From: Hypholoma sublateritium FD-334 SS-4
Taxonomy: Eukaryota > Basidiomycota > Agaricomycetes > Agaricales > Strophariaceae
DNA: 64,000 bases
Direction: 5' to 3'
Assembly: GCA_000827495.1 (NCBI GenBank)
Contig: KN817537.1
Coordinates: forward strand, 275,080-339,079
The translations under genes were made by a program, and so were the position numbers. The notes beneath the pieces were generated by a model. That model saw only the letters and a program-made list of their open reading frames with translations, did not search any database and was not told the origin of the DNA. This document shows, piece after piece, positions 10,613-21,612 of the stretch; positions within the stretch are counted from its first letter, which is position 1; each line of letters begins with the position of its first letter.

Positions 10613-11389
10613 ATGACCATCATACTCTATGACTTATATACAACTGCTCCAGGGCATGCTCTGTCGTCGAACACATGGAAGGCGAGGTGACATGACTTAA
10701 TTATTGCAACATTACAAAGTCACTCATACACCTTCAAAAGATATGCACTGAACTTCAAGGGAGTCGCTCACAAGACCGAATGGATCGAGCTCCCCGACAT
10801 CGCTGCCTTCTACATCAAGAACGGAATCACGACTACCTTGAAAAAGGCCGACGGAAGCCCGCATTACAGCGTGCCTCTCATCTACGACCCGTCCACCGAA
10901 AGGTACATCAACGACTCGTTCGAGATCGCCATATACCTCGACAAGACATACCCAGGACCCAAGATTTTCCCGCACAACACGAGCGCGCTCCAGTCACTTG
11001 TGGTCGACGCCTGCGTCGGACACCTCAAATCGATCTTTGCCCTGGGCGCGCCGGGGTTGATAGCGCGGCTTACCCCCGCGAGCAAGGCGTTTTACGAGTC
11101 AGTGATCGCTGTCGGGTACGCCGCTGGAGAGCCTACCCCTAGAGTCGTTCAATGGGCGGAATTTGAAGAGGGGCTCGGAAAAATTGACGAGTTGTACAAA
11201 AGGACAAATGGTGCCTTCCTAATGGGCGATACGATTTCCTGGGGCGACTTTGCGGTGTGTTCGTACCTTGTCTGGGTGAGGAAAGTATGGGGCGAGGAAA
11301 GCCAGGAGTGGAGGGACATTTCTTTGATGAACGCTGGGCGCTGGGCGGACCTCGCCAATGAGCTCCGCAAGTATGAAGTGGTATTCTAG
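10613..11389 (+). CDS. Glutathione S-transferase, fungal FuA-like class (240 aa)
   Basis: Two exons, 10613-10686 and 10741-11389, separated by a 54-bp GT-AG intron; together they give exactly 241 codons. The N-terminal thioredoxin-fold domain begins MTIILYDLYTTAPG and contains SSNTWKARYALNFKG and TEWIELPDI, which match the layout of the FuA glutathione transferases of wood-decay fungi (related to bacterial beta-etherases). VPLIYDPS carries the cis-proline typical of the glutathione site, followed by NDSFEIAIYLD. The C-terminal helical domain includes GDTISWGDFAVCSYLVW. FuA enzymes bind or conjugate aromatic and wood-derived compounds in the cytosol. Ligand specificity here is unknown. The assignment to the GST superfamily is firm; the class is by motif resemblance. 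Confidence 0.88.
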
Positions 11390-11544
11390 TTTGATTCCAG
11401 TATGATTATTTTAGAGATGTTTGAATAGATCTGAAGTTGAGCACGGTCAGAAAATGAATCTATTGGGGAGGTACGTCGGTACATCTGGACACAAGCGGGC
11501 CTGCAAAACACATCCACTATGATGCAAGATAAGAAGTAAAAACA

Positions 11545-13974
11545 CTAATGATCTTCGCCGGGCTTTCCTTGCGAAGGAGAATCGTCGGGATAGAGCTTTA
11601 TGTGCAGTAGGGCAGGGTCAGCCAGAATGTTATAGCACGAATCATGCGCGTCGCACCTTTCCAGGATTGAAAATGCCTAATGGGTCAATCGCTTTCTTGA
11701 TCGTCTTCATCAACTGCACCGTCCCCTCGCCGAGCTCCTCGACAAGGTACTCCTTCTTGCCGATCCCCACGCCGTGCTCTCCAGTACCTAAAGCTGGCCA
11801 TGAGCAAAGTGATTCCACGTGGATGTGAAAATGCCGACTAACACGTCCCATCTAGTGCGATGGCTCTCTTCACCATCCTGCTGACGAGTGCTTTCGTCCG
11901 CTCTCGCTCCTCGTCCGTTTTGAACAAGATTAGTGCGTGGAAGTTCCCGTCGCCGACATGCCCCACGATTGTTGAGAGGAGGCCGGCAGCCGCGATATCG
12001 CGCTTCGTTTCGTACACGAGCTGCGGCAGCTTGGAAACCGGAACACTGTAATCCCCATTACGCACATCAGTGTGAAGCCCTCTATATGTGCCAAACAAAA
12101 TGAAATTCACCAGACATCCGTTGGCCATCCCTTCGCCCCAGGCATAATCGCCAGTCCTGCGTAGTGCGCGTTCTTCCTATCGGCCCACAGCGCATCCGCA
12201 TCCTCCTTCGTACGGGCGAGCTGAAACCCGGTCCCACCGTGCCGCTCTGCCACTGCCTTGACTATCTTCGCGGTCTCTTTGAGCGATGCAGGCGTGGGGC
12301 CCTGGAACTTGAAGAAGAGACTGTCGGCGACGGGGTACTTTCGCGCCGACATACCGTAGCGGTTGATGGCGTCAATGAAGATATCGTCAACGAGCTCAAC
12401 GCACTCTACAGGAAAGGGGAATCGGGTAAGAACTACATTGAGGATGATTATTGCGCGAGAGACTTACGTATGCCAACACCGGTATTCAGCACATCTGCTA
12501 CGGCCTCCGTTGCTTTTTGGACATTTGGAAATTGCACCACAGCTACTGTTGTCGGCAGAAGCGGTGCCAGACGGATGGTTACTAAGAGATATCAGCTGTC
12601 AATTGAACGATCTGGACTGAGATAAATATACCAACCTTCAGTCACAATTCCGAGAGTCCCTTCTGCCCCGATAAATAATTTGGTCAGATCAAATCCTGCT
12701 GATGATTTACGCGAGCGGCGCCGTGTCTTGATAACTTCTCCAGACGGAAGAACAACGGTCTACGAAATAGGTTATACTTATAAGAGATATAGGGATGATT
12801 AAGGTTGATACCACTTACGGCGTTCAAAAACCACTCCCCTTTGGCTGTTCCGTATCGAACTGCATTGGCTGCAATGTATGTTCATCGACTCAGCAAAACA
12901 TCAACCAACGAGTAGTACTCACTCCCAGAGCATCCTGTGCTGAGCATCCCTCCAATAGTAGCACCAGGTGCTGGATCAATCTACAGATAGTCCAGTCAGA
13001 TAGTGATAATTCAAGCATATTTCGGGAGAAGGCTTACGGGAAAAAATAAGGGTATCCCTTTCTCCTTTAGTATCTCGTTTATATCCATCCATCTAGCACC
13101 AGGCTGGCACACTAAATCCGAATCTTCTTCTGGAGGGGCGTTAGGGCGAACAACGGCGAAAAAGCCACATGGACGTACCATGAATCGCAATTATTCTGTC
13201 CATGGTGCTCATATCGACGCAGATCCCGCCTGTGGAATGCTATATGGCAATGAAAAATGTACTCAGTCGTAGCGAAAGTATTACGAACAGCACGATAATG
13301 CCCTTCTAGGCTCGTCGCTCCTGAGTATACTGTAATAGGAACCTTATACTTCGTTGCGATTCTTACTATTGTCGCAACTTCTTCTGTGGTTGATGGATAA
13401 ATGACGACGCTAGGAGACATGCCTGAAGATATATTGAGCAGCGGAAATAACCAAAAATTGGGGGTGGAGGTTACATACCGGGAAAATGGTCGTTTTCTGA
13501 GAAACCATGGGTATGAAGGTCGTCTGGGTCTGTTGATACTTTCGTATTCACGAGCTCCTGCGCGCCAGTCTCTCCTGTGAAGGCTGATTTGAGTTCGTCG
13601 ATCGCGTTTGCTATGTCTTTCGGAGACCCAAACTTGGGAGGGGCGTTGGTATCTTCTAAAATTCTACGAGGTGGATATAACATTGCAGCCGTTCCAAATC
13701 CAAATAAGGCGCTTGCCAAGCCAATGAACATAGCCGTCGAGGTGGAGAAAGATTTTGCAGAACCGGTTGCATCCACTACCGGCGCATTGACAGTGCTCTG
13801 AAGTCTAACTCCAGAGATAGTACCGCGCGTTTCCAGTATCGTGGTAAAGAAATCGTACCTCGCAGGCTGACTCAACACAGTCCTACTCGTCAGGCGCCCA
13901 GACCCGCCACGGATGTGTTTTGTCGAGCTCGTAACCACTTGCGAAAGCACTGAATACGACCGTCGGAAAAGCAT
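11545..13974 (-). CDS. D-lactate dehydrogenase (cytochrome), mitochondrial, FAD-linked; paralogue 1
   Basis: Oxidises D-lactate to pyruvate and passes electrons to cytochrome c (DLD family). ATG at 13974 ([12 protein letters not shown]), with an Arg/Ser-rich presequence and then a hydrophobic segment ([18 protein letters not shown], about residues 83-100) like the inner-membrane anchor of yeast Dld1. FAD-binding PCMH domain: [28 protein letters not shown]-terminal FAD-oxidase domain: [34 protein letters not shown] final intron (11596-11656) joins FNPGK to LYPDDSPSQ and a stop at 11545-11547. This ending is preferred over the read-through stop at 11642 because paralogue 2 also ends in LYPD. 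Many short introns. Divergent from the copper radical oxidase at 15182. Confidence 0.88.
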
Positions 13975-15181
13975 AGCAGTTGATCAGAAACCCGGACAGG
14001 CGTTCAGACATCACGAATTGCAATGGAAGCACCGTGCATGGCTCTGGTCATCGGCCGGTCATCCGACCTGCTCTCCACCAGACTTCGAAATGGCGTGTTG
14101 GAATCTCCATCAAGCTCTCAGGGTTAACTGTTCCGCGCATCAATTTTGTCTTCATATGTAGATTCTGTGGTCAGAAACATTGGGCATTACACCGCGCAGG
14201 ATAGTAATTTGGTAGAATATGGCGTGATTGGCGCCTCAGGCGAGGGGAAGCTTGTTGGCTTGGACGAGATGAAAGGTTGGTTGAAGGAGAAGCGCTAACG
14301 ACTAACGCTTCTCACACCTCCATTACATAATCCCGATTTACACGGGTCGCGTCAGTTGGTCACGTCCGGTTCGCAAGTGTCAACGATATTCTTTTGCAGA
14401 CTTGATCATGACAACAATCGTCGAATTTGACCGTATATTCTTCAAATGTAGCAAACCTCCGGCTTCAACGACCGTGAATTGATTGACAAAATTCCCCACA
14501 TAACGCGCCTGTTCGAGGGTTCAGCACTATCGACAACGAGAGATGATATCGTGCCACAAAGGGCTGGTTTAAACTGTGGATGGTGCGTTTCTCTTATCCA
14601 GCTCACACGCATAGAACTGAGCATCTCAACTGGATCCCAGCTCTTTATCATTCGCGTATTCTTAACTCTCTGGCCATTGAGGTATCGTTCAGAATCAGGC
14701 GGAAACAATCCCAGGGGGCATTTCCTAGAGGGACCTCTGAAGTCTGTACGGAAGCGTGAAATGTCGATTTCAATACGCCGAAGCCATGTTTGTCTCAACT
14801 ACTTCGAGTTGTACTTACCTCAAAGGTTGCGCAACGTCAGTGATGTATAGTTTTCAATGTTGATATGTGCCATTTCTACCCCATATTCAGCTTGGAATTT
14901 ACAGACATGGACCCGTGGAGCGATTACTGGGAACTTTGAAGCTTTACGCATGCAGATAAATCAAATAGCCTGTCACCTCAGCCGAAAGGGAGTGTGATTG
15001 AGGATCCACGATGTTTCATTGAGGTGCATTTTCCCTATTTGACTGACTTTACCCATCCCGGAATAAACATTGTCCTTGGCATTCCCTTGCGTGCAAACCA
15101 AGGAATAGGCGGTATAAAACCCAGCCGTTGCTTGCTTATTCGACCGCACTACAAGGAGTACATCTCGAGAAAATATCGATC
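13975..15181. promoter_or_regulatory. Divergent intergenic region between D-LDH 1 and copper radical oxidase 1
   Basis: About 1.2 kb that must hold both promoters. TATAAAA at 15113-15119 lies 69 bp before the oxidase ATG. No additional gene is recognisable; the frames present have no family character. Confidence 0.5.
15113..15119 (+). promoter_or_regulatory. TATA box of copper radical oxidase 1
   Basis: GGTATAAAAC, 69 bp upstream of the ATG, in a position equivalent to the TATA boxes of the two other copies. Confidence 0.6.
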
Positions 15182-17350
15182 ATGCTGCGGGCTCTGGACT
15201 TGCTGCTTTTACCCCTTCTCCTGAACACGCTCTCCGCCTCAGCGGCCAGCTGGAACTTTGTCCAGAATGGCACTTCCGGTATTCTTGCTCTGGAGGCAAT
15301 TATCGTCTCGCCGACCCTGGCTGTCTTTTTCGACAGGGCGTCAAATGATCCGCTCATGATCAACAACAACCCGGCCTGGGGCGCTCTATGGAACCTGGAG
15401 ACAAACACCGCCAGCCCATTACTGGTCATTTCCGACACATTTTGCGCCTCGGGCGGCTTTTTGAGCAACGGCACGATGGTAAGAACCCAATTTTGGACCC
15501 TTCGCGGCGCTAAAAACGTTCCCCAATATTAGGTTAGCGTTGGCGGTCACATTCCCGCCATCACCGCTGCCGTCGATGGACGAATGGCAATTAGGATCTT
15601 TGAGCCATGCGCCGACCCCGCAGGCCTTAACTGCACGCTCTTTGAAGATCCAGAGACGCTACACATGGAAGAGACACGGTGGTATCCCTCCAGCTTGCGC
15701 ATATTTGACGGTTCTTTGGTGCGAGCTGGGCTGGATCCTTCGGTTATTTCACGCTTACATGATATGTATAGATGATTGTGGGTGGCATTCACGAGCGAAC
15801 ACCGTTCTATAACACAGACCCGGTCAACAACTTCGAATTTTTCCCGCCTAAGGACGGTGGGGTTCCCCGGCCCTCGGAGTTCCTCGCTAGAAGTCTTCCA
15901 GCTAACTTGTTCCCTCGGTGAGTCCCGTACATCATAATCCCATCCTAACTTCCAATATTGTTTCTTCAGCGTTTTCGGTCTTCCTGATGGGAAGGTTTTA
16001 ATGATAGCCAGCAACCAAACTATCATCTACGACATTGAAAAAAACACCGAGACCATTCTTCCTGACGTTCCCAATGGTGTCCGTGTTACGAACCCATTCG
16101 ATGGATCAGCCACCTTACTTCCCTTGTCACCTCCATTGTACACCCCAGAAGTCCTCGTCTGCGGTGGAACGACTACCAGCCCGCTTATTCAACCGACCAA
16201 TCTATCCTCCCAGGATCCTGCCTCCGACCAATGCAGTCGGCTTACGATCACGCCGGAAGGTATCAAGAAAGGATGGCAGGTCGAGAAGATGTTGGAGGCA
16301 CGAATTATGCCTGAGCTTCTTCTTCTTCCTGATGGTCAAGTTCTCATCGTCAATGGAGCCCAGACCGGCTATGCGGCTTTTGATACCGTTCCTGACCCAA
16401 TCGGATTCCAGTCGAACGCGGACCACCCTGCGTATGTCGACCTTATTTTCCAGTGCGGCTCGCAAGCTAACGTTCAGATAATCATTGTCCAATAGCTTCA
16501 CGCCGTCGCTGTATAACCCCACTGTACCTCTCGGACAAAGGATAAGTAACAAAATCATGCCCACAACTGACATTCCACGCCTGTATCATTCCGTTGCAAG
16601 TTTGACTCCACAAGGGTAAAACCTGCCTTTTCCAGCCTCTCGGGACGTAGCGCTAATTCCCGTACAGTAACATTCTCATTGCCGGTTCAAACCCCAATGG
16701 CGAAGTTGTAAATGGGACCGGCGAGTTCCACACGTCAGTTTTTGCTCTACCTTCCATTCTTCTTCGATATGTGAATACTCATGCGCATCTGGGACCCAGG
16801 GAATTTCGCGTGGAATATCTGAACCCTCCATTCATGTCCCAGCAGCGGCCCGTTCTCTCCAATGTACCCTCCAAAATAGCATTCAACACGCGATTCACAA
16901 TTGGTGTCGACATTCCGAAGGGCCTCCCGGCTACGTCCATCAAAGGTAGGGTTCCTTCATATCCTTCCTGTTTCCTTCCCGTGAACCTCCGCTTCAATTT
17001 AGTTGCCGGCTCCTTGAATTCCCGTGCACAGTCGCTCTCATGGACCTCGGCTTCTCCTCCCACGCGTTCCACTCGAGCTCACGCCTCGTCTTCATGGATG
17101 CGACGCTTTCTTTCGATCGTAAAACGCTCTCGATCACAAGTCCCCCGAACAACAGAGTATATCCCCCAGGCCCAGGTATTTCCCGGCCCTCGATGCCCCC
17201 GAACCTGGTTATCTGATCTCACGCTTTTGTTTAGCTTATATCTTCGTCACGATTGACGATGTAACTAGTGCTGGTGCGCATGTACTGATGGGGACTGGTG
17301 CACCTCCCCCAGTAGCTGATCAGGGTATTCACCTCCCATCGTTGTTTTAA
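15182..17350 (+). CDS. Copper radical oxidase, glyoxal-oxidase-like (AA5_1 type), copy 1
   Basis: Secreted enzyme that oxidises small aldehydes/alpha-hydroxycarbonyls to acids with reduction of O2 to H2O2. ATG at 15182 opens a signal peptide ([21 protein letters not shown]). Radical-copper ligands are visible in order: DTFCASGGF (Cys of the Cys-Tyr cofactor), TRWYPSS (its Tyr), [13 protein letters not shown] (axial Tyr and His), and [10 protein letters not shown] (second His). Other landmarks: [28 protein letters not shown] and [12 protein letters not shown]. About nine short introns; stop at 17348-17350 after GIHLPSLF. Overall length and order match Phanerochaete-type glyoxal oxidase (about 560 residues), with no WSC modules. 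H2O2 supply to peroxidases is the usual role in white rot. It is diverged from copies 2 and 3 and is flanked by D-lactate dehydrogenase genes. Confidence 0.92.
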
Positions 17351-17552
17351 TGAACAACTGCGGAGGTCGCGTTCAAGAATCCTGATAAATTGATAACATT
17401 ACTGCAAATTAAAACATTTGAATGAGAAGTTAGTAGTAGCCGCCCAACAATACATATACTTAGATAAATACGAGACCGATTCCCAACCTATGAACCGACA
17501 GTAGTGGTGTGAAAGTGGCGTGTCAAATTCTTCCATATACAAGTGAGACCCG
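17351..17552. other. Short convergent 3' region
   Basis: Shared 3' flank between two convergent genes. AT-rich; no gene. Confidence 0.5.
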
Positions 17553-19972
17553 TTATGGCTCTCGTTTCTTCGAGGGCGGGTCTGGGTATAGCTTGACGAG
17601 GCTATCAGTAATCTGAGCAATCTAGAAAAGTGCACATGCGTCCCACCTTCCCTGGATTGAACAATCCGAGGGGGTCGACGGCGTGTTTGATGGTATTCAT
17701 CAACTCCACCGTTCCTTCGCCCAGTTCTTTGACAAGATATTCTTTCTTGCCTATCCCTATTCCGTGTTCCCCGGTACCTATCGAAAAGATTAACTTGATG
17801 CGTGTTAAAACAACGAATGAAAGCTTCGCACAGGTTCCATCGAGCTCAATAGCGCGATGCACAATTCGATCTGTAGCCTGCTTGGCACGTTCAAACTCTT
17901 CGTCCGTCGTGAATAGAATCAAAGCGTGAAAATTTCCGTCCCCAACGTGACCAGCCATTCCAGTCACCAAACCGAGCTTTGCCAAATCTTCCTGACTTTC
18001 TTGGATGAGTTGAGGTAACTTGGAGACTGGGACGCTGTGAACATGTGCAGGGATATCAGGTGCGTGTCATCGAATATTCTTTCACAACGTACCAGACGTC
18101 TGTGGTGATAGCTTGGGCCCCGGGAACCAGAGAGAGTCCCGAGAAGTACATGTTCTTCCGATCCAACCACAAAGCGTCGGCCTCCTCCTGATGCCTTGCC
18201 AGAGAAAAACCGGTCCCACCGTGCTTCGCACAAATACGTTGCGTGATGTCCGCTGTTTCTTTCAACGATGCTGGCGATTGTCCCTGGAACTTGAAGTATA
18301 GGCTATCCTTCTCAGGCCATTTTCGAACTGACTTTCCGTAGTTATTAGTTGCCTTCATAGCGACAGAATCGACGATTTCAACGCATTCTATTAGAGGAAC
18401 GGATAAGTTCTCAGTGGGGCCTCCAAGTGAAATGAGCGCGCACGGATTCCGATTCCTTGGTTAATGATATCGATAGAGGCCGCCGTGGCGGAGTGCACAT
18501 CAGGGAAGTGCACGACCGCAACATTGGTGGGTAGCACCGGTGTCAGTCGTACTGTCACTTCGTACACGCGTGCGTCAGAATTTGGCGGACTAATCGTTTA
18601 ACTAACGTACCTTCAGTTATAATACCCAGAGTACCTTCAGCACCAATGAATAGTTTCGTCAAGTCGAATCCGGCGGCCGACTTTCGCGAACGTCGTCTAG
18701 TTTTGATAACTTTACCAGAAGGTAATACGACGGTCTAGATAATATTTATATATATATCTATATAGGATTGATGTAGAACGTACAGCATTCAAAAACCATT
18801 CCCCCTTTGCAGTTCCGTAACGAACGGCGTTTGCTAGGACACCAGATATTTCCTTTAGGGAATTAATCACACAAAGTCTGGTGAATAGGGGCGTACTGCC
18901 AGAACATCCTGTACTGAGCATACCCCCTAGCGTGGCGCCTGGACCAGGGTCAATCTGAGGACGATATAATTAGGAGGGTGTTTTCAGACATGGGAAAGCG
19001 TGAAGTATATACAGGAAAGAATAGTGGAATGCCTGCAGATCAGAACTTGATTGAGTACACTAATTTAAGCAGTGACTATCAATAGACAAACCTTGTCGTT
19101 TTAAGGTCTCGTTTAACTCCAACCAACCTACGCCTGGCTGACAGACCACGTCAGAATCGTCCTCTTGGAGCACCGAAGGAGGATCGATAAGAACAGTATA
19201 CGACTCTCAACGATATTTGAACGCACCGTGGATTTCCAAAATTCTGTCCATCCGCATGAGGTCAACGCAAATGCCGCCGGCTTTATGCTATTTTTGTTGT
19301 GAAGTAAGGATCTCATTATAGTGGCTAAAACGTGAGTATATGTTTGACATACAGCGCGAAAATGCCCCTCTAAACTTGTGGCACCAGAATATGGAACAAC
19401 AGGCATGCGATACTTGGTTGCTATTTTCACGATCTTCACTACATCATCTGTAGACTCCGGGAATACGATCACGCTGTGAGGCGAGCCTTAGATGAAATAA
19501 TCATCGTAACGAGCTTTACATAGTAGCAGATGAAGTGAGAAATTGTCGTACCTGGGTGATAATCGTTGTCTGAAAAGCCATGCGTCAGAAGGTCATGAGG
19601 ACTTGTTGATACAATGCCTGCAACGGGAAATGCGCGTTGCAGTTCCCATATAGCTTTCGTAAAGTCGTCAGGGGATCCAAAGCTTGGGCTCTCGGAGATA
19701 TCGAGAGAACAAGGCTTTCGGTGCTGTGTGGCGAAGAGATATCCAGCGAGAGCGCTTGCGATAGATGCGCCCAACAGCAACGTTCCGGACCCGAGCGAAG
19801 AACCGGTCGTGTTCCTCGTAGCCGATGAATATAGCCTGTTAGCGTGGAGAAGGGAAGTTGTTCTGGCAGAGCCACGAATGTGGTGGAGCGACCGAAACTG
19901 TAGTAGGCCACGAGGCGGTTGGCTGAGGCGTCGAAAGGAGAGTATAGAGGGGAGATGGCTCTGGGAAGCCAT
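17553..19972 (-). CDS. D-lactate dehydrogenase (cytochrome), mitochondrial, FAD-linked; paralogue 2
   Basis: Same family and exon layout as 11545-13974, clearly diverged in sequence. ATG at 19972 ([16 protein letters not shown]) with an Arg/Ser-rich mitochondrial presequence ([16 protein letters not shown]) and a hydrophobic anchor ([16 protein letters not shown]). PCMH domain: [34 protein letters not shown]-oxidase C-domain: [36 protein letters not shown] last intron joins FNPGK to [12 protein letters not shown] and TAA (17553-17555); the stop reached by reading through at 17605 is rejected. The reaction is D-lactate to pyruvate at the mitochondrial inner membrane. Converges with copper radical oxidase 1 (202 bp between stops). 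Confidence 0.87.
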
Positions 19973-21612
19973 ATTGCACTAAAACGTCGTGATGAACATA
20001 TGTAACAGATTCAGCGTGAGGAGCGCCCCTGCATAATAAAGCAGCCGCTTCCGAATCTTCAAGGCCCGAGCCTCGTGTATGACGCGTCCGCATTTCTCGG
20101 GCGGCTTCTCTCGGAGGGAAATTCCGCACATCATCGTGCGAGTGCTCGCATTAAACGCCTTGGAAATTGTTGATTCCTCGGTCTAAACGTGTCGCTCCGT
20201 GTATTTCACTGAGGCCTAGAGTCAATACAGTGTGATCATGTGGCTTTACTTAGCAGAGGGAAGCCGTCAAACTTTCTCACCGAGGGCAGAGCAAAGCTAA
20301 TATCCAGCGGTAGGAGAAACAACACATGGAGACTCGAAATGATAACACCATTTGAATTGTTAGACCAATATCAACTGATCAAGATGTGCAAGAGAACATA
20401 TCTGGCTGCCACAGTTATCAGAAGTTGACTGTTAGCGGATAAGGACGTGGAAAAACACATCCGTCCCGTAACATTAGTAAAAATCGGCCGGCAAGATTGC
20501 TCTGAAGTCGGCAGTAGTGACTCCTGCGATGATGAGGAGTGTCAGAATTTTTCTAAGGAGAAATAATGCAGGGACGGACCTGAAAGTCATGAGATTATAA
20601 CGCCTTGACGTCCATGCGGCCACAGCCTGAGCCGTTTCAGTTGGATGTAGAGTTCAAATCGCGGTAGATGGCAAAACACCGTCGCAGTGAGCAATTTCGC
20701 CAAGTCTCGATGCAACTAAGCGGAAGCTTGGTGAAAGGTGCCGGCGCTCTTGCCGCGCTCACTTCAAGTTTAAGTTGTCTGATTCAGTCGAAAGGTATAT
20801 TGACGCGGTAATTAGTCCATTGTAGAGGTAAGTATGTATATCCTCCGAGACCGTCGGAGTCAGGCTTTGCACCCAGACGCTGAAGTTGATAGTTGGTTGT
20901 TAAGTCGTTTGTAAGTCGCTGAGTCGCGGAGCAGATAAATTATGTCCTATATTTACATAATACTTATTATCAATTTATTAGTAAGTGCCGGTTAACTCTT
21001 GCTAAGCCATCCAGGACTTCGGAGCGAACTAGAATTTTGCCATCATCCCCAAATCATCCCAGCATCATCAGCAGCGACATTCCTTCTTTCAAAATCAATC
21101 TCTCCGATCTCGTTGTTACCTATGACTCAACCCACCTGGATAATGAACAACTATGAAGAGTCAGGCCCTCGCAACTTGTCTGTCTACGACTTCCTTTTAA
21201 ATTAGCCGAGAGCATGAAAAAACATATCCGTGGTGAGGCGATCAAGCCGCCTCATCTGCAGACTGACAACCTATATACCCCAGATTTCGATTTCCGAAAA
21301 ATGGTTGGTCTTCTCCTCGAATTCAGTCACCTGTCAATGAGATGCATGACCAATTTTTGTTTCAATCTGACAAAGCCTTCGCGTTTAGGTACCTCGTTTA
21401 CATCGATATCAGACTGCCTTTCATTTCGGAGAGAAGCTACCTCTCGTGCGCGCTTTGATAGTCCTACCCAAGCGGTCACAATCGGCGAGAAGCATCCACA
21501 ACCCGCATCGCTGATTGATCATACACATATCCGTAGGTGTAATATATTGTATCAGACTCGACTACTCAATCATTAAAGGCAGAGGAGCGTCAGTTTGTTC
21601 GTTACTTTCAAC
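19973..21612. other. Intergenic, 1.6 kb
   Basis: Holds the D-LDH 2 promoter on the left and the promoter of the flavin oxidoreductase on the right. Short frames on both strands resemble no family I know. A very AT-rich stretch lies at 20935-20985. Confidence 0.45.
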
